Numbered from the stretch's first letter, positions 46,519-56,556 are shown. The stretch is 64,000 nucleotides of DNA from Tetrapisispora phaffii CBS 4417 (GCF_000236905.1 NC_016533.1:310001-374000), one strand, 5' to 3'. Made by a program: numbers and translations. The notes: generated by a model from the sequence alone, not told the origin.

Positions 46519-48567
46519 TTATTTCGATGTATATTTCATTATATGTAAGTCTAACCCCTTCATCGACACAGCACGTTTGTGGACATCTGATATTGCTGGT
46601 ACAACAGTGCTGCTTGATGAAACAGATCTGCTAGTCTTATTGGAAGTTTTTCTTACACCAAAAAACCAGGAGGAATTTCCTTTGTTTACCTCTTTGTTCT
46701 CTTCTTCAGACTGTTCCTCTTCTATTTGTTCCATTGTGCTATCCATAGATGAAGAAACTGAAGGTCTTCTAAAACTATATTTCTTTGAATTCAACTCTGT
46801 GCGTGACCTGTCGGTACCGGCCTTGAATGGCTGAGAATCGCTTAAGTTTGAGAAGTGATCAAGTTCTTTCTCCATTATAGTGTTAGAGGTCGATAATTGT
46901 TTTAATTGTAATTCGAGATTAGTTATTCTATCTAATAAATGTGAATTTAATGTTTCTATACTAGCGATATTAGATTTTATTTGATCATTTTCTCTCTTTA
47001 ATACCAATATATCTTTTAATTTGTCATCTAAAGACAATTCTGTATCAGCTAATTTCTCACATTTTTCCATCAAGGTTTGAACAACATTTTCATATGATGT
47101 TTCATTCCTTTCAGCACTATTATTTCTGACTGTTTTATTATTCTCTAACATTGGGGAGGGGCTGGCAAGTTTTGGGGACACCATTAATTGAGTTAATGTA
47201 TTAACTTGAGCTTTTAATTTTGCGTTTTCAGATCTTAATTTATTTAACTCCTCCAAAACAATTGATTCTTCTTTATTAGTTATTATAGATTTTAATTCTT
47301 CAATTTGTTTAACGGACTCTGCCTGTTGGATTTTGAAATTATTCTCTTTCAATTTAAAATTTTCTAATGCAATTGATAAAGTTTTGTTTTCATTTAACCC
47401 AAATTTGTTTATCTGTGGCACTGTTTTAGAATCCTGTAAAATGGTTCCTAATTGTAAAGCTTCGATTATGTCGTCATATTGCTCTGGGTTCATGCTGATT
47501 GTAAATAGAAAGTTAGTCTTACAATTTCCACCAAGTGGTTCCTTTAATAATTTTCCTAATTTGCTTGAATCATACGGCACTGAATTTTCCAGGCTAAATT
47601 CGTAATTCTTATAGTCACTATATGATAATTTTGATAATGATGTTATAATGTTCTGGACTGATTTAATAGATGAGTTTATCCTTTTTACATCTTCCGAATT
47701 AACACCACTTGAGTTTTTTCTATCAATAAGATCTGAACCAGCCAAATCTACTAAGTATATGGAACTAGATGTTGTTGACTCATCGAGTTTATCGAGCTTT
47801 TCAATGTTAATATTGAATATTGTATTTGTTCTTGGAAATGAATTGTCATGTTTAGAATTCAAGACACTCATTGCTTGGTTAAAATAATACAAGGTTTCTT
47901 TAAATGAAGCAACATGAACTTGTCGAAGGTTATCAACAGGTAAACCTTTATGTTCAGATACATGACGTATTTTCAAATGTGGTAGTTTTGTCAGGTTTTG
48001 TGGGGCTAAAAGATCGACGACTTTATCCAGCCACACTTCCAGAAATGATATTTTAACGATGAAAGTATATTTTGCATTTGAGTCTGTGACACTCTTATTT
48101 ATTCTTGAGAATAGATCCTTAAAGATTATTTGGCCCAACCCAAAACTATCGTCAACATCATTCCCATAAAGAGAATATGTTTTACCTGAATATTTGGGGC
48201 CATATGTTACTAAGGCGGTATTATAACCTTCCATAGCCTCATCTATCATCCCAGTGACTATTGTGTTCCCGATTAAGTCTATATTGCTATCTCTATCAAA
48301 TATATGAGTAAATTCAAAAGAATTATTACTATTCGGTAGGCTGTCGCCATTCATCTTGTGATTATTGTTTACTGGAATTGTATTAACTGTGCTTCGTACC
48401 TCTATAGAGTTACAATCTTTATTGGTCTTATACGTAATTGTCCCATTATCTGTGTCATTATTATGAATACGTAAATAAGCACGAACAGGTTGTGGCTCTT
48501 CAAGTCCAGTAAAAGCCATCAGCGAATCTGGGCTGACCTTACTCTTCGAATTGGTATACCAATACAT
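46519..48567 (-). CDS. SMY1: Kinesin-related myosin-V partner Smy1
   Basis: Smy1 is a divergent kinesin-like protein that binds Myo2 and Sec2-type secretory vesicle machinery and restrains formins; it works without microtubules. The ATG at 48567 (MYWYTNSKSKVS) matches the start of S. cerevisiae Smy1; 23 upstream codons are open without an ATG. The motor-like domain (about 35-395) keeps a Walker A sequence, YGPKYSGKTYSLYG, and a switch II YLVDLAGSDLIDR. Switch I is degraded: the NxxSSR element reads NSFPRTNT. Coiled coil follows (about 400-590), then the conserved C-terminal tail ending near GLDLHIMKYTSK. The 682 residues compare with 656. The gene fits YKL079W, convergent here with KAR5. Confidence 0.93.
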   Translation of the reverse strand: MYWYTNSKSKVSPDSLMAFTGLEEPQPVRAYLRIHNNDTDNGTITYKTNKDCNSIEVRSTVNTIPVNNNHKMNGDSLPNSNNSFEFTHIFDRDSNIDLIGNTIVTGMIDEAMEGYNTALVTYGPKYSGKTYSLYGNDVDDSFGLGQIIFKDLFSRINKSVTDSNAKYTFIVKISFLEVWLDKVVDLLAPQNLTKLPHLKIRHVSEHKGLPVDNLRQVHVASFKETLYYFNQAMSVLNSKHDNSFPRTNTIFNINIEKLDKLDESTTSSSIYLVDLAGSDLIDRKNSSGVNSEDVKRINSSIKSVQNIITSLSKLSYSDYKNYEFSLENSVPYDSSKLGKLLKEPLGGNCKTNFLFTISMNPEQYDDIIEALQLGTILQDSKTVPQINKFGLNENKTLSIALENFKLKENNFKIQQAESVKQIEELKSIITNKEESIVLEELNKLRSENAKLKAQVNTLTQLMVSPKLASPSPMLENNKTVRNNSAERNETSYENVVQTLMEKCEKLADTELSLDDKLKDILVLKRENDQIKSNIASIETLNSHLLDRITNLELQLKQLSTSNTIMEKELDHFSNLSDSQPFKAGTDRSRTELNSKKYSFRRPSVSSSMDSTMEQIEEEQSEEENKEVNKGNSSWFFGVRKTSNKTSRSVSSSSTVVPAISDVHKRAVSMKGLDLHIMKYTSK

Positions 48568-49160
48568 GTTGGTGTTATTATTCTGTAACCTCCACAAACT
48601 CACACTCAAACACACTCTGTATTGATGAAAGCTCAACGATAGTGTCTCAACTGTTTAACAATGCTCGTCCTTTAATCGATTAACGTTTTATATTTTGCGT
48701 GTTTCAGAATTAAGGAAGTGGAAATTATAATAAATTGAACAGTAATAAGTATCTGATTATAAAAACAGACAAATATGAAATCACTATATAGTTAACAATT
48801 GGTTAACCTAATTCAGGTTATCACTATAGCTCTCAAATATTAACACAATTATTACTTATAGGCATTTGCCAAAGGTTTTAAATAACTTCTTCAAATTTGT
48901 GTTGTGTACACAATTTTTATATAGTGAGTCGTGTTACGATGCTTGTTTCTAAGCTTTAATTTAACAAATTTAGATATGTTATTAAAGAAACTTGTCAAAA
49001 ATGAAACAACTTATACAAACATATATGTATGTGCGTGTGTTTTCTTCATCTGTATTCTATTGGTTTTATAATTCTATATAATTACTTATTTATTGCTTGA
49101 GATGAAAAATCGATAAGTAGTTCATGTATCGATTAAGTGATTTGTGGATCGTGTCTAAAA
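48568..49160. other. Intergenic: SMY1 promoter and VMA5 3' flank
   Basis: AT-rich, 593 bases. An exact ARS core match TTTTATATTTT lies at 48686-48696, but such matches are expected by chance in this composition. No gene is seen. Confidence 0.5.
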
Positions 49161-50333
49161 TTATAATAGAGTCACTTCATAAAGCACAAATGGTTCATAC
49201 TCTGTATCAACTATAGTGGCGTACTGGTTCAAAGAGGTATCTTGATGGTTGATGTTTCCCTTTTTATCTTTTGCAAACGCATTACCACTCAAATAACCGA
49301 AACTTGAAATTAATTCATTCTTACATTTCGTTAGTTGTTTTGGCGGAACGTTAACTATTTTTGTGTTGAAATGAGGTGGTAGCCCATAACGCAGAACCGA
49401 TTCGACGTATATTCTCAATGCTTTGATGTGGAACCAGTTGATGAAGATGTCTGCGTAGGCTGTTTTTGCTAATCTAATCAATTGAATTTTCAGAGAGTGT
49501 TCCAGTTTTGCAGCTGAATCATGTTCCTTCTTTAGTTGGTCGATCAGTTCTTCTGAGTAGTTGAACTCACGTGGGATGTACTTGCGCTCTCGTGCGGCTA
49601 TGTTAAATTTATTTACTGATTTCTTGAACAAATGGACGTTGTAAAGAATATATTCTGCATCCTTTGCAATGACAGTAGCGGAGCTTGGCACAATATTATC
49701 GGCCAATTTCTCGTAATTTTCCTGGAAATCGTCTTTCAAAGTCTTTGGCACAGCCACTAAGATAGTGGTCAAATGTTCACTATTCAGGATGAAATCCTCG
49801 GGTTTCACTATATCGTGAAGCGATCTCACCGAAAGATCCCCCGTCTTCTTCCTCTCGGCAGCTTGTAAACTAGTCTTTGAATTGTTGTAGTTTGTGTAGG
49901 TAGCCCTCACGTCGTTGTCTAGTTGTTGTGATTCGGTCGAGATTGCATCAGCAAGCTCTTTAACTGATTTATCCAGTCTATATTTCCTTGTCTCCCATTG
50001 GAAGTTTGACAAGTAACTGTAAACATTGACGTTTCCAATGGAGATAGTCTTGAACGCATTTGTGTTTGTCTCTTGGAAATTCGACAAGATTTCAACGATC
50101 TTATTGACAGAGTTAGCCATATTGGTATCCATTTTAGTTAACTCTTCGGAATCCACTATTAAATTGTCTAAGGAACCAATTTTAAATTCAGGAATAATAA
50201 AATTATTGATATTACAAGAGCCATCCAATAGGGAGCTTTCTAACCATTGGTTGGTGTCCCTAGAACCTGCACCATTTGCAGGTTTAGCGTTCAACGGCAA
50301 GGAGAGTAATATAAACTCATTAGAAAGTGACAT
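49161..50333 (-). CDS. VMA5: V-ATPase V1 subunit C, Vma5
   Basis: Subunit C bridges the peripheral stalks of V1 to the a subunit of V0 and is released when glucose is removed. The protein starts MSLSNEFILLSLPLNAKP and runs 390 residues (392 in S. cerevisiae) with family blocks throughout: FQWETRKYRLDKSVKELADA, VVIAKDAEY-like IVPSSATVIAKDAEYILYNV, FIVREFNYSEE-like KYIPREFNYSEELI, and the late WFHIKALRIYVESVLRYGLP. No truncation is visible. In S. cerevisiae (YKL080W) TEF4 separates it from RRP14; here RRP14 is the direct divergent neighbour. Another V-ATPase gene, STV1, is 20 kb away. Confidence 0.97.
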   Translation of the reverse strand: MSLSNEFILLSLPLNAKPANGAGSRDTNQWLESSLLDGSCNINNFIIPEFKIGSLDNLIVDSEELTKMDTNMANSVNKIVEILSNFQETNTNAFKTISIGNVNVYSYLSNFQWETRKYRLDKSVKELADAISTESQQLDNDVRATYTNYNNSKTSLQAAERKKTGDLSVRSLHDIVKPEDFILNSEHLTTILVAVPKTLKDDFQENYEKLADNIVPSSATVIAKDAEYILYNVHLFKKSVNKFNIAARERKYIPREFNYSEELIDQLKKEHDSAAKLEHSLKIQLIRLAKTAYADIFINWFHIKALRIYVESVLRYGLPPHFNTKIVNVPPKQLTKCKNELISSFGYLSGNAFAKDKKGNINHQDTSLNQYATIVDTEYEPFVLYEVTLL

Positions 50334-50931
50334 TTTCGATTAGCAACTTCAGACAATAGAGTATTCAGTGTAAGGATGTAACAGTTTTCCTTTTAAAACC
50401 TCAAGGCCCAGAATCAAAATCAAAAAACCTAGCGAGATGGAATACGGAATGGTCAAAAGAGAACAGTAATCAAAGTAAATAAGTCACATATAACGCATAG
50501 TATAAATATACATAGAGAGAGAAAGGTTGTTTAATGGTTTAAAGTAGTTGTTATTCATTAAATGGTAAGGTTTCTTGTTCAAACCTTTCCTCATTATGAA
50601 AGAGTTGGCTGCTTAAACTTGTTGCAATGCCCGTAATCACTCCCAACGATGTGTGTGGGCTTCTGAGAAACAAATCTTGAAAAGTGAAAAATTATTTTTG
50701 CGATGAGATGAGATGAGGTCTAAGAATTAATACTCACTCTCTCTGTCTTTAGAAAAGTTTAAAAGATGTAAAGGATTCAATTTAGTTAATGGTTCCGTGC
50801 TTTATATGTGAATGTGGTTTATTTGCCAAATATTTTGGTGGATTCTGTTTTTTGTTGAGTTAAAAATCGAGAACAAGAGCCGTTGACGATACCCTGTATA
50901 CACGCAGATATATATATGTATATACTGAAAA
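50334..50931. other. Divergent VMA5/RRP14 promoter region
   Basis: 598 bases. The RRP14 side carries an RRPE-like element (50685-50699) directly joined to a PAC box (50700-50707). The VMA5 side contains short GA-rich and A-rich stretches. TEF4, which occupies this place in S. cerevisiae, is absent. Confidence 0.7.
50685..50707 (+). promoter_or_regulatory. RRPE-like plus PAC box upstream of RRP14
   Basis: TGAAAAATTATTTTT (50685-50699) runs straight into GCGATGAG (50700-50707), 225 bp before the ATG. The PAC is exact; the RRPE has an A inserted in its T run. Two extra GATGAG units follow. This matches the ribosome-biogenesis regulon and parallels ERB1. Confidence 0.75.
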
Positions 50932-52239
50932 ATGGCATCCAATTCTCTTGAGGAACGTTTAAGAAATAATTCCAATGCTTTTGATGGTCTGTTGGCGTTG
51001 ATTCCTGCTAAGTATTATTACGATGAGAAAACCCAAGACCAGTGGAAGGCTAAGAAGAAGAGCAAGAAGCAGAGTAAGGAGGATAAGGTGAAGAAGCTGG
51101 ACCCGGAGAATTCTGGGAGTGGCGATGAGGGTGTCACTGCTTTGGATGCTAAGATACAGAGAGATAAAGATGCTAAGCCTGTGGTGCTTCCAGGTGAGAA
51201 GTTCAAGATGCAGAAGATAAAGGCCGCCAGGGACCAAGAGAAGAAGGAACAGAAAGAGCAAGAGCACGAATTAGAGCTGGAGCAAGAAGGTGACGAGGAG
51301 TTGGATGTTGTGTTCGATGATGAAGGAAATGAGGTACAGGATTCAGTTGCCGCAACTCTGCAGACCCAGATACAAGCTAAAGAAGAAAAGACACAAGAAT
51401 TCGAGGCTGTGAAATCCCAAAAGCAACAGCAAATCGAAGCATTGAGAGCTAAATTGCAGAATAAAATTAAAGAAATGAAACAGAAGAGGAAAGCTCCTGG
51501 TTCAAATGTCCAAGGAGCCCCATCTTCAAGAGAAGCTATACTGCTACAGAGAAAACGTAAACTTGATACTAAAAAATCAAAGAAAGATCAGCAAGCTCAG
51601 GAGGCCGACTCGGACGCCTCCAACTCTTCCGATGACGATGATGTCAATGGCGATATTGATAACGATATCGTTTTGCCAAACAAGAAAACTAAACTGGACG
51701 GCGATTTGACTAAGGATATCATGTTCCAAAATATTGTATTTGATGACGGTGATAAAGCCACTTCAGATTTACAAAGAATAAGAAAAGCAACTAAAAAGAA
51801 CGGTCCATCAAGAAATGATTTCAGAGCACATTTGAAAATATTAGAGACAAAAAAATCAAAATTGGAATCCAAAGACGAATTAGATCAGATCAGATTAAAG
51901 GAAAAAGAAAAATGGCAAAAGACTATGCTACAAGCAGAAGGTGTGAAGCTGAAGAATGACGAAAAAATGCTGCGTAAAGCTATAAAGAAAAAGGAGTCAA
52001 AGAAGAGGAAATCTGCAAACGAATGGAATGAACGTAAGAGAGCCGTCGAAGCAACCATCTCAGAAAGAACTAAGAGAAGAGAAGAAAATTTACAAATTAG
52101 AAAAGATAACAAAAATAAAAAGAGATCTAAACAGCAGAAAATGAAACGTAAATATACAGGTTCAGTTAAACCAAATCTACCGAAAAAGCAGAAGCGAGCT
52201 GGATTTGAAGGTAGTTTGAAGTCTAGTAAAAAAAAATAG
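50932..52239 (+). CDS. RRP14: Nucleolar ribosome-assembly protein Rrp14 (SURF6 family)
   Basis: Rrp14 acts in early 60S and 40S maturation in the nucleolus. The N-terminus NSLEERLRNNSNAFDGLLAL, followed by IPAKYYYDE, is the Rrp14/SURF6 N-terminal motif. A charged middle has acidic blocks (about 115-145, 222-245). The SURF6 domain fills about 245-430: DIMFQNIVFDDGDK, KNGPSRNDFRAHLKILETKK and NEWNERKRAVEATISERTKRR, ending in a strongly basic tail. Length 435 equals S. cerevisiae (434). The start is the ATG at 50932. It fits YKL082C. Confidence 0.96.
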   Translation: MASNSLEERLRNNSNAFDGLLALIPAKYYYDEKTQDQWKAKKKSKKQSKEDKVKKLDPENSGSGDEGVTALDAKIQRDKDAKPVVLPGEKFKMQKIKAARDQEKKEQKEQEHELELEQEGDEELDVVFDDEGNEVQDSVAATLQTQIQAKEEKTQEFEAVKSQKQQQIEALRAKLQNKIKEMKQKRKAPGSNVQGAPSSREAILLQRKRKLDTKKSKKDQQAQEADSDASNSSDDDDVNGDIDNDIVLPNKKTKLDGDLTKDIMFQNIVFDDGDKATSDLQRIRKATKKNGPSRNDFRAHLKILETKKSKLESKDELDQIRLKEKEKWQKTMLQAEGVKLKNDEKMLRKAIKKKESKKRKSANEWNERKRAVEATISERTKRREENLQIRKDNKNKKRSKQQKMKRKYTGSVKPNLPKKQKRAGFEGSLKSSKKK

Positions 52240-52442
52240 TACCTTAATCGTTAACATTCCTCGAGAATAAAAAGTATAAGAAGTTTTGCCATATTATCTA
52301 TTTATTTTCTTTAGATTTGCTACATCACACTAGCCTCCATAATTACTATAATATGTATATATAATAACTCTAAAGATTTATAATAAATGATAAAATACAT
52401 TATATCGACGACTGCATTTACAGTTCCATTAAAACCACTTAG

Positions 52443-52814
52443 CTACTTGAGATTGCATGGATCATCAAATTGACTTGATTTAAAATATATATCATAATGT
52501 AAACTGCATTTAGGATTAAATGCTGCATTGCAATTAGGGCACGATAACCCCTTATGCTTAGCATCAGAATCACGATACAGTTGAAAAGTCATTTCATTTT
52601 TACAAACACCACAGATAACAACCTTTGTGTTCGATTCTGCGTCAATATCATAGCGTTGAATAGGGTGGTCTGCAGTTTCTTCATGACAACTGTGACAACA
52701 ATAGTAGGAATCACAACATTTAAACTTAAATGCTATAACATCGAGTTCAGAATTCCAATGAATGCATCGAGATTGGTCATCCACCATGAGACCCTTGATA
52801 TAGGGATCAGTCAT
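52443..52814 (-). CDS. HOT13: Mitochondrial CHY zinc-finger protein Hot13
   Basis: Hot13 acts in the intermembrane space, keeping Mia40 zinc-free so that the Mia40-Erv1 disulfide relay can oxidise small Tim proteins. The protein has the CHY zinc-finger pattern: SRCIHWNSELDVIAFKFKCC, YYCCHSCHEETADH, VVICGVCKNEM and LSCPNCNAAFNPKCSLHYDI, with all Cys and His ligands present. The ATG at 52814 gives 123 residues (116 in S. cerevisiae). The gene fits YKL084W. Its client-class protein Tim10 is encoded 4 kb away. Confidence 0.95.
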   Translation of the reverse strand: MTDPYIKGLMVDDQSRCIHWNSELDVIAFKFKCCDSYYCCHSCHEETADHPIQRYDIDAESNTKVVICGVCKNEMTFQLYRDSDAKHKGLSCPNCNAAFNPKCSLHYDIYFKSSQFDDPCNLK

Positions 52815-53274
52815 CACCAAGTATTAACTTAAACCACTGGTAAGTTCTTTGAGCTCTGTGATCTAAATGAACTACATAGAGGTCAATTGGCTATCAATAA
52901 ATATGATTCATATATAGTTTTTTTATATTTAGTATTTAATCTGAGGTTGTTAAACTTTCAAATCTGTTTCTGGGCACGGAAATATTAAAATGGTAAACCC
53001 ACAAATAAACAGAAGTGAGATTTAAACTGTTAATGTTAGATACAAACGTAACATCATTGAGATCAATAATACCAAGATTTAGTAGCTAGTTAAAAATGTT
53101 ACTATTAAGATTAATGGAAGTGATGCCTTAAATAAATGAAATTAAGCTATCATTTATCTATAACTATTTTGTAATATAAAACAATATTTATATAGATAAA
53201 TAATAGTCTTGTGTGCTTACGTGTTTGTTTATGCATGGTTGAATATCTTTATTTCTTTTTGAATGCAAAAGTGA
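52815..53274. other. Intergenic: HOT13 promoter and GPA1 3' flank
   Basis: AT-rich, 460 bases. One exact ARS core match (TTTTATATTTA, 52921-52931). In the S. cerevisiae YKL segment MDH1 follows HOT13 here; it is absent. Nothing else is evident. Confidence 0.5.
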
Positions 53275-54642
53275 TTATATTATACCACTCTTTTTAAAGT
53301 TTTGTTGAATAATTAAGTCAGTGACGGCACTTAAAACAAATTTCATTGTCTCAGTGTCAGTAGCACATGTCCTTTTTACATAAATTGGCTTATTAGTTTT
53401 GTTTAGACCTAAAAATATATTTTCAAAATACTTGATACCTTCTTTGCTGTCTCCTAGTTTACCTTGATAGCTAGGGAAATATTTTCTGATTGGGACTCTT
53501 TTAACCTTCTCTTCGAATAAATCTGTCTTGTTTAAAAACAGAATAAATGGAGTATCGCGGAACCATTGAGAGTTCACTAAAGTGTTGAACAGCATTATCG
53601 ATTCATGCATTCTATTTACTTTTTCATCTTCAAATAGCATTTGATCGTATTCACTTAAAGCCACTATAAAACATACCGCACTTATTCCTTGGAAACAGTG
53701 AATCCATTTCTTTCTTTCAGATCTTTGACCACCTGCATCGAAAACTTTAAATTTAGAAGAACCGATGTTGAAATCAGTTTCCGTGATACCAGTTGTCTTA
53801 ATCCTCCCTTTCAGTATATCTTCATTTGTACAAACGTATTTTTCTTGTGCAAATTTCTTGATGTTGTCAAAGTAGTATGACGATGAGCCTTCCAATTGGA
53901 ATTCATTAGCCCTCCCAAAACATTGCTGTATGCCGCTGTCTTCTTTCCATAGTTTCTCAATGGCCATTGCAATCACATCATTTTTAGAGCATGAAGTAGG
54001 CGACTTAGATTTTGTAGATGCATCGCACTTGATGGCGATGAACATCTGGTCGTCTCCAGAATCGCTTAAATCCTTTGATATTTCCTCGTAATCGAAATCC
54101 GAGCTATGTTTCTCTAACAACTCAGTCTCTACGTCGATATCCAATGCTTGGGCTTCACCAGTACTCTCGATTCTTCTCTTCTTCTCTTGCCTTTCAGAAT
54201 ACTTCAAGACGTAGTCATTCAAGAATCTTGACCCCCCTGCCACAGATGCATCGATAGTTTCCAGAGTATTTGTGTTCAATATGACTCTCTTACATTCGAA
54301 TAACTCTCTATTTTTCTCTGGATCATCGCAATCCAGAGATATGCCCAGTCTTCTTGCCTGTATGATTAATATTTTCATTGATTGAAGTGCGTCTGCCCAA
54401 ATTACTTGAGCGTATTGCAATCTCTCCTGATGAGAAAAGCCACCATGATGCAATAAATTCAACTGTTTCAAAACGGTACTCTTACCAGATTCACCAGCAC
54501 CCAGTAGCAATAATCTCACTTGGTTCTTCTCTTTCTGCTTGTCCATCAGCAACTGCTTCTCAATAGCATCGTTGTTCCTCCTACTCTGCAGAAATTCATC
54601 CTCATAGTCGTCGTACGCCGACGTGCTTGCTGTACAACCCAT
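53275..54642 (-). CDS. GPA1: Pheromone-pathway G-protein alpha subunit Gpa1
   Basis: Gpa1 couples the mating-pheromone receptors to Ste4/Ste18 and restrains signalling when GDP-bound. The N-terminus MGCTAS carries the myristoylated Gly2 and palmitoylated Cys3. GTPase motifs are complete: P-loop GAGESGKST (48-56), switch II FDAGGQRSERKKW, NKTD box LNKTDLFEEK, and TCATDTE. The large insert in the helical domain (about 120-235, Ser/Asp/Lys-rich) is typical of yeast Gpa1. The protein ends QQNFKKSGII, as in the family. The 455 residues compare with 472. The start is the ATG at 54642. The S. cerevisiae gene YHR005C has TIM10 (YHR005C-A) next to it; here CYT2 lies between. Four pheromone elements precede it. 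Confidence 0.98.
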   Translation of the reverse strand: MGCTASTSAYDDYEDEFLQSRRNNDAIEKQLLMDKQKEKNQVRLLLLGAGESGKSTVLKQLNLLHHGGFSHQERLQYAQVIWADALQSMKILIIQARRLGISLDCDDPEKNRELFECKRVILNTNTLETIDASVAGGSRFLNDYVLKYSERQEKKRRIESTGEAQALDIDVETELLEKHSSDFDYEEISKDLSDSGDDQMFIAIKCDASTKSKSPTSCSKNDVIAMAIEKLWKEDSGIQQCFGRANEFQLEGSSSYYFDNIKKFAQEKYVCTNEDILKGRIKTTGITETDFNIGSSKFKVFDAGGQRSERKKWIHCFQGISAVCFIVALSEYDQMLFEDEKVNRMHESIMLFNTLVNSQWFRDTPFILFLNKTDLFEEKVKRVPIRKYFPSYQGKLGDSKEGIKYFENIFLGLNKTNKPIYVKRTCATDTETMKFVLSAVTDLIIQQNFKKSGII

Positions 54643-54915
54643 ACTAAATATTACTTATCGATATAATCTCTTGTTCAATAGACTGCATCGAAAACAACAA
54701 GAAAAAAAGAACAAATACACAGCCAAACAAAACATTTCAGTCAATTTCCCACTCTGACCAAAAGCACCGGTATATTTATATCACAAACTGATAAACGATC
54801 GATTGTCATTCATTAATCCATCAATTGAAAAGTTTTCTGGCCCCATACTCAAAATAACAGGAGCAAGCAACCATTCATGCTGTAATTACCTAAAAAGGAA
54901 GCTCTTTTCGAAACC

Positions 54916-55110
54916 TGAAACAGTCTGAGACATTAAGAGAGTTGACCTTAACAAAGTTTTCGAGACAGAGAGACAGAGAGACAGACACAAGAAATCCGAT
55001 TCTTCCTGCTCCAAGAGCTTCATCCGCACGGAAGAACCCAGATCTCACAATGCCGAGAATGTGATGACGACAACGAGATCTGAAACAGAAAGTTTGAAAA
55101 ACTTGAAACA
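54916..55110 (+). promoter_or_regulatory. Three pheromone response elements upstream of GPA1
   Basis: Exact TGAAACA sites occur at 54916-54922, 55081-55087 and 55104-55110, that is 274, 439 and 462 bp before the GPA1 start. The last two are 23 bp apart in the same orientation. Ste12 binds these; GPA1 is pheromone-inducible in S. cerevisiae. Confidence 0.75.
54963..54986. repeat. GACAGAGA microsatellite
   Basis: Three tandem units of GACAGAGA in the GPA1 upstream region. Confidence 0.8.
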
Positions 55111-55346
55111 CTTTTTAACATGACTCTGACATAAAAAAAGGAGATTGCATTAAAAGCAAAGGAAGGATAGAGCTTGTTGTTTGTTGGCTATTGCAGACGC
55201 ACCGTGCAATTGAGACCCTCACTCGGAATCTTAAATGTTCGTAGTTAAGATGATGGTGATATGTGTTTTTTATTCGTATATTTATATATGCTCTTGGGTA
55301 TGGGTGTTTTCTTTCAATCGAAGCGTAGTTTGACCGATGGTTGATC

Positions 55347-55353
55347 TGTTTCA
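55347..55353 (-). promoter_or_regulatory. Fourth pheromone-type element (TGTTTCA) in the GPA1/CYT2 gap
   Basis: An inverted exact PRE, 705 bp from GPA1 and 364 bp from CYT2. It may be a distal member of the cluster or chance. Confidence 0.4.
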
Positions 55354-55716
55354 GAAATGTGAGGTTCTGTGTCAATCTTTTTGCTTCAGTTTCTACAACT
55401 CTTGTTCTATGTGTTTTTTTTTTGGCTTATAATTTGTAACTTTTAGGATTTCGGTGGTCCCTGCGCGGTTTTCTAGTTGTTTTTCTTTCCTTTTTAGGCT
55501 CTTTGCTCTCTCGACACATTGAAATTTGGAAAGTTTCATTTGTTAAGTACAACCTGAGATACAATTCTGATTAGTAATTATGTAAAAGTTTAAAACGACC
55601 TGCACATTAAGGATACGGTTTCTTATTATTACAAACACACACGTAAGAGACCAGTATAAAAATATCAATAACTTTTGACTGCTTAACAAAACTTCTTATA
55701 CACTATTTTGGTGACT

Positions 55717-56556
55717 ATGGGGGACGATAATTCAAAAGATAAATCTACAAGCAGTTCATGGATGGGATACATTTGGAATACGGGGGGTTCAACAACACAG
55801 GGAATGGCGACTGTTGATGAGCAATCGAAGTGTCCGGTCAACCATGGGAATATTATAAAACCAAATGTGGGTGGATGTCCCGTTGATCATCCAAACATCA
55901 AGGTCATGCCTCCTGATGCAAAATGCCCTGTTGATGACGATGCTAGAAAAATATGGTTGCAGAAACAAGCTCTACAGCCTGCACTGCTACATGATGTAGA
56001 ATGCTCTTCGGATGAAATTCCACAGACTCCTGTATACAAGACAGACGTGAAGTTACCAGATGAACGAGAAGTATCTTCCATCCCAAGAACAGGTCATGGT
56101 TCTAATTGGATTTATCCTTCAGAAAAACAGTTTTACGAAGCCATGATTCGCAAGAAGTGGAACCCAGAGGCAGATGATATGAAAACAGTCGTGCCATTGC
56201 ATAACTCAGTGAACGAAAGAGTATGGAACTGCATTAAGAATTGGGAAACCGCAGAAGAAAATGATTTGAAACTAACAAGTTTTAAAGGTGATGCCAAGAA
56301 AGTCACACCAAGAGCGTGGATTAGAAGCAATATTTTAGGCTTATCTAAACCATTCGATAGACACGACTGGACTATCAATAGAAATGGTAAAGAAATCGAT
56401 TATGTTATCGATTTTTATAGCACTGATGATGATGACGGCAAAAAGAATCCAAATGCTACTCCTTCAATATACTTAGATGTTCGTCCAAAGTTGAACAGTA
56501 TTGAAGGAATCAAGATGAGAGTGATGAAGTCTCTAGCATTTCAAAAAAACGAATAA
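55717..56556 (+). CDS. CYT2: Mitochondrial cytochrome c1 heme lyase Cyt2
   Basis: The enzyme (holocytochrome-c1 synthase) attaches heme covalently to apocytochrome c1 on the inner membrane, intermembrane-space side. The N-terminal part holds three Cys-Pro-Val heme-binding motifs: KCPVNH, GCPVDH and KCPVDDDA. The lyase domain (about 120-279) matches Cyt2 over Cyc3: [51 protein letters not shown], the key KPFDRHDW and [15 protein letters not shown]. The ATG at 55717 gives 279 residues, longer than S. cerevisiae Cyt2 (224) because of an extended leader with one more CPV. The gene corresponds to YKL087C; SRX1 and MDH1 next to it in S. cerevisiae are absent. Confidence 0.95.
   Translation: MGDDNSKDKSTSSSWMGYIWNTGGSTTQGMATVDEQSKCPVNHGNIIKPNVGGCPVDHPNIKVMPPDAKCPVDDDARKIWLQKQALQPALLHDVECSSDEIPQTPVYKTDVKLPDEREVSSIPRTGHGSNWIYPSEKQFYEAMIRKKWNPEADDMKTVVPLHNSVNERVWNCIKNWETAEENDLKLTSFKGDAKKVTPRAWIRSNILGLSKPFDRHDWTINRNGKEIDYVIDFYSTDDDDGKKNPNATPSIYLDVRPKLNSIEGIKMRVMKSLAFQKNE

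Larger units (their letters stand above)
54643..55716. other. Long divergent GPA1/CYT2 promoter region with pheromone elements
   Basis: At 1,074 bases this is the longest intergenic stretch. It carries four TGAAACA/TGTTTCA motifs between 54916 and 55353, a GA/CA-type microsatellite (about 54963-54986) and T-rich DNA (about 55413-55423) towards CYT2. Short frames (about 73-86 codons on the minus strand) have no recognisable content. Confidence 0.65.

Noticed and set aside
48550..48563. Palindrome ATTGGTATACCAAT, found again at 61217-61230
   Set aside because: One copy is within the SMY1 coding start and the other in a promoter. A shared 16-mer in 64 kb is not improbable, so I see no common function.
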